NCBI RefSeq assembly: GCF_030020805.1
Contig: NZ_CP125098.1
Coordinates: forward strand, 2,937,501-3,001,500
DNA length: 64,000 bases
Reading direction: 5' to 3'
From: Paenibacillus sp. RC67
GTDB taxonomy: Bacteria; Bacillota; Bacilli; Paenibacillales; NBRC-103111
The position numbers were made by a program, and so were the translations under genes. The stretch's first letter is position 1, and each line of letters starts with the position of its first letter. Positions 56,268 to 63,780 of the stretch are shown here, in pieces. A model generated the notes under the pieces. The model worked only from the letters and a program-made list of their open reading frames with translations. It was not told the DNA's origin and ran no database searches.

Positions 56268-57161
56268 TTACATGGAATGATCCCGTTCGTGCTCGACGGC
56301 TTCTACAGCTGATGTCTTGTTTTGCTTACGATAACGAAGCGGTGTAACTCCAGTTATCTTCTTGAAGGTTGTGTTGAAATGGGCAACATGCTCGAATCCC
56401 GTTTTTTCAGCAATAGTTAACACCTTTTCGTGCGTCTCTCTTAATAATCGCTGTGCTTCCTTCACCCGAATCAATTGAAGATATTCGCGGAAGTGAAACC
56501 CGGTAATTTTTTTGAACACTCTGCTTAGGTAGGAAGTGCTTATGTAAAATTGCTTGGCAATTTGTTCGAGTGTCACGTTTTCTTGAAAATGATCATTCAG
56601 ATGGGTAGCAATCTCAGAAATTTTCTGGTGCATAGGATGAGCGAATTTAAGAGGTTCTTGTTTGCCGTCCGTGCTGTGCCGATATACTTTAATCAGCAGT
56701 TGATGCATCAGCGATTTCACGTAATCCACATAGCCATCCGACTGATTCTCGCATTCCGTCAGCATCTCTCTGATCATATGCTCTACGCCCGGCTGGTCCT
56801 TCATGGAGAATCGAATTAAACGGGACCCCTGAACAAACGGAAGAAATTGCGGGCCGGAAGGAACACTGTTGGCAGGAATGAACGGTTCAGAAAAATTAAT
56901 CAAAACGCGTTCAAATTCTTGCACGTCCGAGCTGGTTGTCCTATGCACATCGTAAGGATTGACGAGAATCATATCTCCTCTACGAGCTGTATAAATATTA
57001 CCGTTAATGAAATAGGTGCGTTCGCCCTGCAGTAAATAATAGATCTCGTAAAAAGGATGAAAATGTGGTGTCGACATCGTCGAAAACCCTTTTCGATACA
57101 TGTACTGGATAGAAAAAGAGTCATTCTCGATATAATATTTGGGTCCGAAAATGTCCGGCAA
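56268..57161 (-). CDS. AraC-family transcriptional regulator
   Basis: This 297-residue regulator has an N-terminal cupin domain with HFHPFYEIYYLLQGERTYFI and GDMILVNPYDVHRT, which is a typical sugar-sensing AraC sensor. The C-terminal double HTH has LEQIAKQFYISTSYLSRVFK, then KITGFHFREYL and LTIAEKTGFEHVAHFNTTFK, ending KITGVTPLRYRKQ. Start: AAAGGAGG lies exactly 8 bases before a TTG at 57161. An upstream ATG (57203) would add 14 residues but places that site inside the gene. No target is adjacent except the divergent NAD operon, which it is unlikely to control. Confidence 0.87.
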   Translation of the reverse strand: MPDIFGPKYYIENDSFSIQYMYRKGFSTMSTPHFHPFYEIYYLLQGERTYFINGNIYTARRGDMILVNPYDVHRTTSSDVQEFERVLINFSEPFIPANSVPSGPQFLPFVQGSRLIRFSMKDQPGVEHMIREMLTECENQSDGYVDYVKSLMHQLLIKVYRHSTDGKQEPLKFAHPMHQKISEIATHLNDHFQENVTLEQIAKQFYISTSYLSRVFKKITGFHFREYLQLIRVKEAQRLLRETHEKVLTIAEKTGFEHVAHFNTTFKKITGVTPLRYRKQNKTSAVEAVEHERDHSM

Positions 57162-57283
57162 TCGAGGTTCCTCCTTTAGCGAAGTATACATCCATTCTAT
57201 CATTGATTGGCTTGTGGTGGACAGCCTGTATTTGTATCATTTCCCCAGGTTTTGTTAACGCTGAGAAAAGGTAAATAAAGGGG

Positions 57284-57311
57284 TTGACAAAAACTATATA
57301 TATGTCATAAT
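57284..57311 (+). promoter_or_regulatory. Promoter of the NAD-salvage operon
   Basis: TTGACA (57284-57289), a 16-base spacer, and CATAAT (57306-57311). The palindrome at 57316 begins immediately downstream. Confidence 0.65.
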
Positions 57312-57315
57312 GATA

Positions 57316-57328
57316 ATATCAAATTGAT
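57316..57328 (+). promoter_or_regulatory. Candidate NrtR operator
   Basis: TATCAA-A-TTGATA is a perfect 13-base palindrome just after the -10 box and 26 bases before the nrtR start. The near-direct repeat TGATAATAT occurs on both sides. Position fits repression by the adjacent NrtR; binding is inferred. Confidence 0.5.
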
Positions 57329-57353
57329 AATATGAATTAAGACAGGTGATATT

Positions 57354-58124
57354 ATGAGTTCCGTTGACAATGAATCCAACTATAGTGCCAGCAAATATCG
57401 AACCCCGGATGGGGCGCCTGCGGACATTGTAATCTTCACAATCACCTCGACTGAACGCCATGGAGTCAAGAAGTCGCTTCCGATTCGTGAACTGCAGGTT
57501 TTGCTTATCCAACGCAAATCGTGGCCCTTCGCAGGTCAGTGGGCTCTACCAGGTGGCTTCTCTCATGAAACAGAAACGATTGAGGAGAGTGCACGGCGGG
57601 AATTGAAGGAAGAGACGGGAGTGGACGGTGTCCATATTGAATACTTCAACGTGTATAGTACCCCGCAAAGAGACCCTAGAGGATGGATTATCTCTCACGC
57701 TTTCTTTGCCCTGGTGAATGAGACATTACTGGAGAAGCGTCGAGCGGCTGATGATGCTGCGGATGTCCGGTTGTTTAACGTCGAAGAAGCGTTGAAAATG
57801 GAACTTGCTTTCGATCATCGGATCATTTTGCAGGACGCATTGAACAAAATTCGCGAAAAAATGCTGACCACGACGATCGCCAAGGAATTTTTGCCAGAGC
57901 AGTTTACCATCAGCGAGCTGTACCAAGTAATCCAGACCGTATGTCCTGATTTCGAAGAGCAAAATTTTATACGCAAAATTACTTCCACACAGAGCAGGAA
58001 AGGTATCATAGAGGAGGTCAAGGACGACAAAGGAAATGCACTTCAATCGAATAAGTACTCGCAGCGTTCCGCACAGCTCTATTGCTTTACCGATTTTATC
58101 CCTCAATTGTCCATATACACTTAA
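57354..58124 (+). CDS. nrtR: NrtR-type Nudix regulator of NAD metabolism
   Basis: This 256-residue protein has an N-terminal Nudix domain (about 20-160) followed by a winged-helix-like C-terminus (about 170-250; FTISELYQVIQTVCPDFEEQ, NFIRKITSTQ). This is the architecture of NrtR repressors, which release DNA on binding ADP-ribose. The Nudix box, G(FSHET)E(TIEESAR)RELKEETGV, is intact, so it may also hydrolyse ADP-ribose. It starts the operon with nicotinamidase and nicotinate phosphoribosyltransferase, exactly the genes NrtR is known to control. ACAGGTG precedes the ATG. Confidence 0.82.
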   Translation: MSSVDNESNYSASKYRTPDGAPADIVIFTITSTERHGVKKSLPIRELQVLLIQRKSWPFAGQWALPGGFSHETETIEESARRELKEETGVDGVHIEYFNVYSTPQRDPRGWIISHAFFALVNETLLEKRRAADDAADVRLFNVEEALKMELAFDHRIILQDALNKIREKMLTTTIAKEFLPEQFTISELYQVIQTVCPDFEEQNFIRKITSTQSRKGIIEEVKDDKGNALQSNKYSQRSAQLYCFTDFIPQLSIYT

Positions 58125-58151
58125 TGCCAATTAAGAAAAGGATGGTGCCCT

Positions 58152-58685
58152 ATGAAAGCTTTAGTGGTTATTGATTATACGGTGGATTTTGTTATCGGTA
58201 AGCTTCCCTGCGGTCAGCCTGCGATTGACATTGAAGATCGAATCGTCGAATTGACGAACAATTTCGTGCAAAATGGAGACTGGGTAGTCATGGCGGTCGA
58301 TCTGCATGATGAAATGGATACCAATCATCCCGAGCATAAGCTGTTCCCACCTCATAATATTCGCGGTACGGAGGGAAGGGAGCTGTACGGAAAGCTTCAA
58401 GACGAGTATGAAGCGGACCGGGATCGGATTTACTGGATGGATAAGACGAGATACAGTGCTTTTTGCGGTACGGACTTGGAGCTTCAGCTTCGAGCGCGTC
58501 ATATTGAGGAGATTCATCTGGTAGGTGTGTGCACGGACATTTGCGTACTGCATACGGCAGTGGATGCTTATAATAAAGGCTTTAAGGTCTACGTACATCG
58601 GGATGCGGTGGCAAGTTTTAATGAATCGGGTCATGAGTGGGCGCTGAGTCATTTTGAACATACGCTAGGCGCAACGATAGTATAA
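58152..58685 (+). CDS. pncA: Nicotinamidase (isochorismatase family)
   Basis: This 177-residue enzyme converts nicotinamide to nicotinate and ammonia for NAD salvage. The catalytic triad is visible: Asp8 in VVIDYTVDF, Lys98 in WMDKTRYSAF and Cys131 in LVGVCTDICVLHTA. VAVDLHDEMDTNHPEHKLFP supplies the metal ligands. The size is similar to B. subtilis YueJ. AAAAGGATGGTGCCCT precedes the ATG. It lies 27 bases after nrtR and 71 before pncB. Confidence 0.9.
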   Translation: MKALVVIDYTVDFVIGKLPCGQPAIDIEDRIVELTNNFVQNGDWVVMAVDLHDEMDTNHPEHKLFPPHNIRGTEGRELYGKLQDEYEADRDRIYWMDKTRYSAFCGTDLELQLRARHIEEIHLVGVCTDICVLHTAVDAYNKGFKVYVHRDAVASFNESGHEWALSHFEHTLGATIV

Positions 58686-58756
58686 AGTTTTAACTACAGT
58701 AGCATGGAAACAATAAGAATTAAGGTAAAATTGACGGTTGGATGGAGAGGATCAAC

Positions 58757-60199
58757 ATGAATTACGATAATTTAACTTTGCATACAGATAAATACCAAAT
58801 TAATATGATGTACGCTCACTGGATACATGGAACCTTAAATCAGAAAGCGGTTTTTGAAGTGTTTTTCCGCAAGCTGCCATTTGGCAATGGCTATGCAGTA
58901 TTTGCAGGATTGGAACGTATAGTGGAGTATGTGAAAAGCTTGAATTTCGATGATGAAGTCATTCGCTTTTTGAAGGAACAAGAGGAGCAGTACGACCCGG
59001 CGTTTTTGGAGATGCTGCGGCAGTTTCGTTTTAACGGAAATATTAGCAGCGCTACGGAAGGGACCATCGTGTTCCCCAATGAGCCGCTTATCCGGGTAGA
59101 GGCGACGATATTCGAAGCACAATTGCTGGAGACCGCATTACTTAACTTCATGAACTTTCAAACGCTCATAGCTACCAAAGCATCGCGAATTCGGCAGGTT
59201 GCTCCTGACGATGTATTAATGGAGTTTGGTACTAGAAGAGCACAAGAAGCAGATGCCGCTATTTGGGGAGCTCGTGCAGCATATATTGCGGGATTCGATG
59301 CCACCTCGAATATGAGAGCAGGAATGCTCTTCGGCATTCCAAGCAAAGGAACTCACGCACATGCCTGGGTGCAGGCTAACGATTCGGAGGAGATTGCATT
59401 CGAACGTTATGCAGCCGCTTTACCTAATCAAGTTACTTTGCTTGTTGACACTTACGATACACTGCAAAGCGGTGTTCCGAATGCCATTAAAATTGCTAAG
59501 CAAATGGAACGTCAAGGAAAAAGAATGGGTGGTATTCGATTGGACAGTGGAGATTTGGCGTACTTGTCGAAAGCAGCCAGATCGATGCTGGATGATGCAG
59601 GATTGCCTTATGTCATGATTGTGGCATCAAATGATCTGGATGAGAACATTATGTTCAACTTGAAGGCCCAAGGAGCTAGAATCGATAGCTGGGGAGTTGG
59701 AACCCAATTGATAACCGCGGCGGATCAGCCGGCATTGGGGGGAGTCTATAAGCTGGTTGCCCGCGAGAAGGAAGGAGAGCTCGTGCCTGTAATTAAAATT
59801 TCGGGAAACCCTGAGAAAGTTTCGACTCCTGGAAAAAAAGATGTACACCGAATCATTAGCAAGGAAACCGGTAGGGCGATTGCCGACTATGTCACCCTTG
59901 AAGGGGAGACCGATGTGGTGGAAGGACAAAAGCTCAAGTTGTTCGATAAAGTGCATCCGTACATTTACAAATTTGTGGATAACTACGAGACTCAGCCTCT
60001 ATTGACACCTATTTTTGTAGATGGCAAGCAGGTGTATGAGCTTCCAACGTTGGATCAAATTCGCAAGCATCATCAGCAACAATTGAAGTTGTTCTGGCCG
60101 GAAAACTTGCGGAAGCTGAATCCTGCGGAGTTCTCGGTTAACTTGAGCCCTAAAGCGTATCAATTAAAAATGGATTTGATTCACCAGTACAAATCGTAG
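58757..60199 (+). CDS. pncB: Nicotinate phosphoribosyltransferase
   Basis: This 480-residue enzyme makes nicotinate mononucleotide from nicotinate and PRPP. Characteristic parts: LHTDKYQINMMYAHW, FRKLPFGNGYAVFAGLERI, EFGTRRAQEADAAIWGARAA, GTHAHAWVQ, LLVDTYDT, GGIRLDSGDLAYLSK and DSWGVGTQLITA. Similar length to B. subtilis YueK. GGAGAGG precedes the ATG at 58757; an ATG at 58742 overlaps that site. It completes the nrtR-pncA-pncB salvage operon. Confidence 0.95.
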   Translation: MNYDNLTLHTDKYQINMMYAHWIHGTLNQKAVFEVFFRKLPFGNGYAVFAGLERIVEYVKSLNFDDEVIRFLKEQEEQYDPAFLEMLRQFRFNGNISSATEGTIVFPNEPLIRVEATIFEAQLLETALLNFMNFQTLIATKASRIRQVAPDDVLMEFGTRRAQEADAAIWGARAAYIAGFDATSNMRAGMLFGIPSKGTHAHAWVQANDSEEIAFERYAAALPNQVTLLVDTYDTLQSGVPNAIKIAKQMERQGKRMGGIRLDSGDLAYLSKAARSMLDDAGLPYVMIVASNDLDENIMFNLKAQGARIDSWGVGTQLITAADQPALGGVYKLVAREKEGELVPVIKISGNPEKVSTPGKKDVHRIISKETGRAIADYVTLEGETDVVEGQKLKLFDKVHPYIYKFVDNYETQPLLTPIFVDGKQVYELPTLDQIRKHHQQQLKLFWPENLRKLNPAEFSVNLSPKAYQLKMDLIHQYKS

Positions 60200-60212
60200 G
60201 CCGATCACATTG

Positions 60213-60262
60213 CTTGAAACTCCAGGAACCCGCATGGTTCTTGGGATTTCAAGCTTTTTTTT
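60213..60262 (+). terminator. Terminator of the NAD-salvage operon
   Basis: CTTGAAACTCCAGGAACC pairs with GGTTCTTGGGATTTCAAG (one mismatch) around CGCAT, followed by eight T. Confidence 0.9.
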
Positions 60263-60291
60263 CATTGGCTGCAAAATATTAATATTTGTGT

Positions 60292-60305
60292 TGATAACGC
60301 TTACC
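60292..60305 (+). promoter_or_regulatory. cre-like site upstream of the Crh-like gene
   Basis: TGATAACGCTTACC fits the CcpA consensus TGWNANCGNTNWCA except for the last base. It overlaps the -35 side of the likely promoter (TTACCT at 60301, TATAAT at 60324). Confidence 0.5.
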
Positions 60306-60388
60306 TATTGGAAGGTTTTATAGTATAATGACATCAACTTGTGTTGGAAGCACAGGAAGAACTTAACATAAGGATCGGAGGAAACGTA

Positions 60389-60643
60389 ATGAGGGTTCAT
60401 GAAATGACCATTGCCACCGATTTCCAGCCACAATATTTGCAAATGATCGTGCAAAAGGCGAGCCACTTCAGCTCGGACATCAAAATTAAGTTTGAGAAGG
60501 AAAACATACAATTGGATGCCAAAAGTATTCTCGGTATGATGCTTCTTCCGATTCGGCAAGGCACGAAAATTACGATCCAAACTAAAGGCAGTGATGAGGA
60601 AGAAGCCATCGAAGCGATGAGCTTTTTATTGGATAAACACTAG
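60389..60643 (+). CDS. Crh-like HPr-family protein (Gln15, Ser46)
   Basis: This 84-residue protein has the HPr fold. It aligns without gaps: ASHFSSDIKIKF, LDAKSILGMMLLPIRQGTKI and GSDEEEAIEAMSFLL. Position 46 is Ser, the HPr kinase site, within the conserved AKSILG. Position 15 is Gln, not the phosphorylatable His, and the surrounding HARPA motif is degenerate (FQPQYLQ). It therefore cannot carry PTS phosphate and is best seen as a Crh-like regulator of catabolite control. GGATCGGAGGAAACGTA precedes the ATG. A cre-like site and promoter lie upstream. Confidence 0.8.
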   Translation: MRVHEMTIATDFQPQYLQMIVQKASHFSSDIKIKFEKENIQLDAKSILGMMLLPIRQGTKITIQTKGSDEEEAIEAMSFLLDKH

Positions 60644-60697
60644 GTATGTCATCTGCCGGCTGCCATAACGTTCAATTCAATATCTGCTGAGATGATG

Positions 60698-60728
60698 GGC
60701 CGCTGACAGTTTAAGCGGTCTTTCTTGT
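60698..60728 (+). terminator. Terminator after the Crh-like gene
   Basis: GGCCGCT pairs with AGCGGTC around GACAGTTTA, followed by TTTCTT. Confidence 0.7.
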
Positions 60729-60739
60729 CTCCATACATA

Positions 60740-60753
60740 GGTAAGCGTTATCC
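60740..60753 (+). promoter_or_regulatory. Second cre-like site, inverted copy of that at 60292
   Basis: GGTAAGCGTTATCC is the reverse complement of the site at 60292 except for one base, and matches the CcpA consensus at all but the two end positions. It lies 26 bases before the hydrolase start. Confidence 0.4.
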
Positions 60754-60778
60754 CAGTTGATGAGATGGAGGAACTAGG

Positions 60779-61627
60779 ATGGAACATGTGGCAAACGAAC
60801 CCTGTACAATCGTGAGGGGCGTATTATATCTTGGACCGGATAGAAAAGAGCAGATGGATGTGTATTTGCCTGCTGGCGCAGAAGGAGAGCGCTTTCCTTG
60901 TATTATCATTTTTCATACTGACGGTCGAGGAGGCAGCCGTCATAGGAATAAGAAGGCAGAGATCGCTACGAGTTTAGTTGCTAATGGATATGTCACCATG
61001 CTCGCCGAAACGGCAGCCGCGCTTCATAGCGTAGCGAATTGGAATGAAGGCTTGGTCGTGCCGGGATGGCCTAATAATTTGTATGATTGTAAGACAGCGG
61101 TCCGTTATGCCAAGAAGTTGGCGGGGACGTATCCTATCGATCCGGAGCGAATTGGTATCATCGGAGGTCATCTTGCGCTGTTGGCCGCTTTTACCGCTAA
61201 GCATCCGGTTATGAACCAGGGAGGGTTATATAAAGAATATTCCTCGGAAGTAAAATGTGTCGTTAACTTGTACGGCATTACAGATTTGCTTTCATGGAAA
61301 CATCAGAGCTATGAAGGCATTCCACTTGGCACTACCGCTTCTGAACAGGCTCACCAAAGGGAAGAGATAGATTATGTTTCATTAACAGATACCACGGGAC
61401 CCAGTGGAGATGTGTCTCCTATGCTCATTGTACATGGCAATCAAGATAGTGAAACGGATGATGTGGACATCTCAGAAGATTTTATGGAACAGCTGAAAGA
61501 GACAAACTTAGCACGTCAATTTGTTGCCGCTGGAAGCACAACAGGAGAGGATAGCGGCACTTCTAATGTAGATTTAAGACCTGTTATTTTGCGATTTCTC
61601 GATAACAATCTGAAAGTCTCCGGTTGA
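60779..61627 (+). CDS. Alpha/beta-hydrolase-fold protein lacking the nucleophile motif
   Basis: This 282-residue protein resembles BD-FAE/acetylesterase-like hydrolases: GVLYLGPDRKEQMDVYLPAG, PCIIIFHTDGRGGSRHRNK, then DCKTAVRYAKKLAGTYPIDP and ERIGIIGGHLALLAAF. The last block normally reads IGIIGGSAGGHLALLAA, so a Ser-Ala-Gly stretch with the nucleophile appears deleted in frame. A catalytic-His GH motif is also not evident near the C-terminus (QFVAAGSTTGEDSGTS). MLIVHGNQDSETDD keeps the Asp region. It may be a pseudoenzyme. TGGAGGAACTAGG precedes the ATG. Confidence 0.75.
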   Translation: MEHVANEPCTIVRGVLYLGPDRKEQMDVYLPAGAEGERFPCIIIFHTDGRGGSRHRNKKAEIATSLVANGYVTMLAETAAALHSVANWNEGLVVPGWPNNLYDCKTAVRYAKKLAGTYPIDPERIGIIGGHLALLAAFTAKHPVMNQGGLYKEYSSEVKCVVNLYGITDLLSWKHQSYEGIPLGTTASEQAHQREEIDYVSLTDTTGPSGDVSPMLIVHGNQDSETDDVDISEDFMEQLKETNLARQFVAAGSTTGEDSGTSNVDLRPVILRFLDNNLKVSG

Positions 61628-61665
61628 TTGTGTAGAAATGACGAATGAATTAATATGGCGATTAC

Positions 61666-61694
61666 TTTACAAACCGTTAGTCGGTTTGTATAAT
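61666..61694 (+). promoter_or_regulatory. Promoter of the TetR gene
   Basis: TTTACA (61666-61671), a 17-base spacer, and TATAAT (61689-61694). The spacer is filled by the operator palindrome at 61669-61689. Confidence 0.7.
61669..61689 (+). promoter_or_regulatory. TetR-type operator
   Basis: ACAAACCG-TTAGT-CGGTTTGT is a perfect 8-bp inverted repeat with a 5-base spacer, spanning the region between -35 and -10. ACC-GGT half-sites are common in TetR/AcrR operators. Autorepression by the gene at 61746 is inferred. Confidence 0.75.
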
Positions 61695-61745
61695 GTAAAC
61701 ATTAAGCGTATACTACCGCTATATGAACTGCATTCGGAGGAGACT

Positions 61746-62339
61746 ATGAAACGTGAATTAAAACGTCAGCAGACGCAGCAGCTTCTTTTGGATACGACCA
61801 AGGAGCTGATTCTTGAAAAAGGCTGTACGAAAACAACCTTTAGTGACATTATGGAACGTTCGGGATTGTCGAAAGGCGCCATTTTTCATTATGTGAAAAG
61901 CAAGGACGAGCTGTTGGCTATGGTGCTCCAGCAGGGACTTGAAGAGACGAACAGCCGTTTTTTCGAGGAGGTTATCCAATCGAACCATGAGATATCAGGG
62001 CCACTGAGCCAGATTATTAATGTACTTCCAATGCTGGAGAATTCACAGGATATTACGAATCAGGTGTTTATGTACTTACTGGGAAAAAGCGATGAATCAG
62101 CCATATTGGAAATTCGGCGTTTTTATGAGCTTATGCTGGAGATGTCGAAGAAATGGATTCTTGCCGGCCAAGAGCACGGTGTTATTCCACTGGCAGTGGA
62201 TGCGGATAAGACAGCTGACTTATTCGTCTTATTATCGTTCGGGTTCCGCATGCGTGGTTTTGTCTCATCCGATGCTAAGTCATTTCAAGCTTCCGATTTT
62301 TCTACCTTGATGATGAATTCGCTTCAGCCCAAGAATTAA
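61746..62339 (+). CDS. TetR-family transcriptional regulator
   Basis: This 197-residue repressor has an N-terminal HTH: QQLLLDTTKELILEKGCTKT, then FSDIMERSGLSKGAIFHYVK and SKDELL. The ligand domain (about 60-195) is divergent as usual. CGGAGGAGACT precedes the ATG; the longer frame from 61638 would read through the operator and is rejected. It lies 153 bases upstream of an efflux protein gene, which has its own promoter and is a plausible target. Confidence 0.92.
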   Translation: MKRELKRQQTQQLLLDTTKELILEKGCTKTTFSDIMERSGLSKGAIFHYVKSKDELLAMVLQQGLEETNSRFFEEVIQSNHEISGPLSQIINVLPMLENSQDITNQVFMYLLGKSDESAILEIRRFYELMLEMSKKWILAGQEHGVIPLAVDADKTADLFVLLSFGFRMRGFVSSDAKSFQASDFSTLMMNSLQPKN

Positions 62340-62396
62340 GGTAGAAGCAAGCTAAAGGGAGGGCAGGGAATTTCGCTCTAGGTTTCAAATTAGTGG

Positions 62397-62438
62397 TTGA
62401 CTTGCTCGAGAGCCGTGCTATAATCGCTGAATAGCGAA
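62397..62438 (+). promoter_or_regulatory. Promoter and small palindrome ahead of the efflux gene
   Basis: TTGACT (62397-62402), a 16-base spacer, and TATAAT (62419-62424). TCGCT-GAAT-AGCGA (62424-62437) follows at the transcript start and could be an operator; it differs from the TetR palindrome at 61669. Confidence 0.6.
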
Positions 62439-62492
62439 ATAGTGGAGGAGAGCTTAACCCCAATTTAGAAACAGAATGGAGAGAGATGAACC

Positions 62493-63713
62493 GTGGAGAA
62501 GTCTGCTGCAACAGCAGCGCCTGTGAACTTAACTGTATTTCCAATCATTTTTGCAATTAGTATCGTCCACTTATTGAACGACTCTATGCAATCGACAATA
62601 TCGGCTTTGTTTCCGATATTGAAGGATACTTTGCAGCTGTCCTATACGCAAATCGGACTAATAGCCTTTGCTATGAACATTACGGCGTCCTTCCTTCAGC
62701 CTGTCGTAGGTTTGTACGCAGATATACGTCCGCGTCCTTACATTTTACCCATCGGCGTTTGCTTTACGCTGGTAGGAGTCGTCACTTTGGCCATAGCCCC
62801 TAATTTCCTAGTTATTTTGCTCTCCGTTATTGCGATGGGAGTTGGCTCAGCTGTGTTCCACCCGGAATCGTCCCGTGTCGCTTACCTCGCAGCAGGTGGA
62901 CAGAGGGGACTGGCACAGTCGATTTTTCAAGTAGGAGGAAATATCGGCAGCTCGCTCGGTCCGATCATGACGGCGCTGATTTTCGTTCCTTTGGGTCAAT
63001 TTGGCGTCATTTGGTTTACTTTTGCTGCTGTCGCAGCTATTGCGATTCAATATTATGTAGCGGGCTGGTACAGCCGACAGAACATACAGCCTAGGCGCTC
63101 TGCCAAAGCCAAGAGTTCTGAGGGTCGCACCAGTTTGTTAACTCAGAAGCAGGTCACAGCCGCTATAGTGATTCTAGTCTTTCTTGTATTTTCCAAGCAT
63201 GTTTACATGTCGAGTATTACTAGCTTCTATTCTTTTTATCTCATTAATGATTATGGTTTGACAGTGGAACGCGCACAAATGTTCTTGTTTGCCTTCCTGG
63301 TAGCATCCGCCGCAGGTACGTTCTTTGGAGGACCGCTGGCAGATCGCTACGGCAGACGAAATATTATTTGGTTGTCCATATTGGGAACCGCGCCATTCTC
63401 TATCTTACTGCCTTATTCCAATTTATTCTGGTCAGGTGTAATGTGCGTATGCGCAGGCTTTGTATTATCGTCCGCCTTCTCCATCATTGTGGTGTACGCT
63501 CAGGAGCTGCTCCCTGGGAAAGTCGGACTTGTGTCCGGGCTGTTCTTTGGTCTTGCTTTCGGACTTGGTGGTCTTGGTTCTGCCGTTCTTGGCTCCATTG
63601 CGGATGCGACAAGCATAGCCTTCATTATGAAGCTGTGCGCTTATTTGCCGCTCTTAGGCATTTTGGCTGTCTTGCTGCCTAAGGATGAGACGGTACGAGG
63701 TCATGCTGTTTAA
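62493..63713 (+). CDS. MFS transporter, fosmidomycin-resistance (Fsr) family
   Basis: This 406-residue membrane protein has about 12 hydrophobic segments. The N-terminal half has the Fsr pattern: HLLNDSMQSTISALFPILKD, LSYTQIGLIAF, QPVVGLYADIRPRPYILPIG and GSAVFHPESSRVAYLAAGGQ, then RGLAQSIFQVGGNIGSSLGP. The ADRYGRR loop starts the second repeat of MFS loops. Fsr proteins export fosmidomycin; the native substrate is unknown. The GTG start follows GGAGAGAG. It is probably under the upstream TetR regulator. Confidence 0.9.
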   Translation: MEKSAATAAPVNLTVFPIIFAISIVHLLNDSMQSTISALFPILKDTLQLSYTQIGLIAFAMNITASFLQPVVGLYADIRPRPYILPIGVCFTLVGVVTLAIAPNFLVILLSVIAMGVGSAVFHPESSRVAYLAAGGQRGLAQSIFQVGGNIGSSLGPIMTALIFVPLGQFGVIWFTFAAVAAIAIQYYVAGWYSRQNIQPRRSAKAKSSEGRTSLLTQKQVTAAIVILVFLVFSKHVYMSSITSFYSFYLINDYGLTVERAQMFLFAFLVASAAGTFFGGPLADRYGRRNIIWLSILGTAPFSILLPYSNLFWSGVMCVCAGFVLSSAFSIIVVYAQELLPGKVGLVSGLFFGLAFGLGGLGSAVLGSIADATSIAFIMKLCAYLPLLGILAVLLPKDETVRGHAV

Positions 63714-63727
63714 TTGGAAAAAATAGG

Positions 63728-63768
63728 AAAGCCGCAGAGCAGGGGAATCCCTGAGCTGCGGCTTTTTC
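63728..63768. terminator. Bidirectional terminator
   Basis: AAAGCCGCAG..CAGGG pairs with CCCTG..CTGCGGCTTTTT around a three-base loop. It serves the efflux gene and the convergent gene ending at 63781. Confidence 0.9.
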
Positions 63769-63780
63769 AATACGGGAGGC

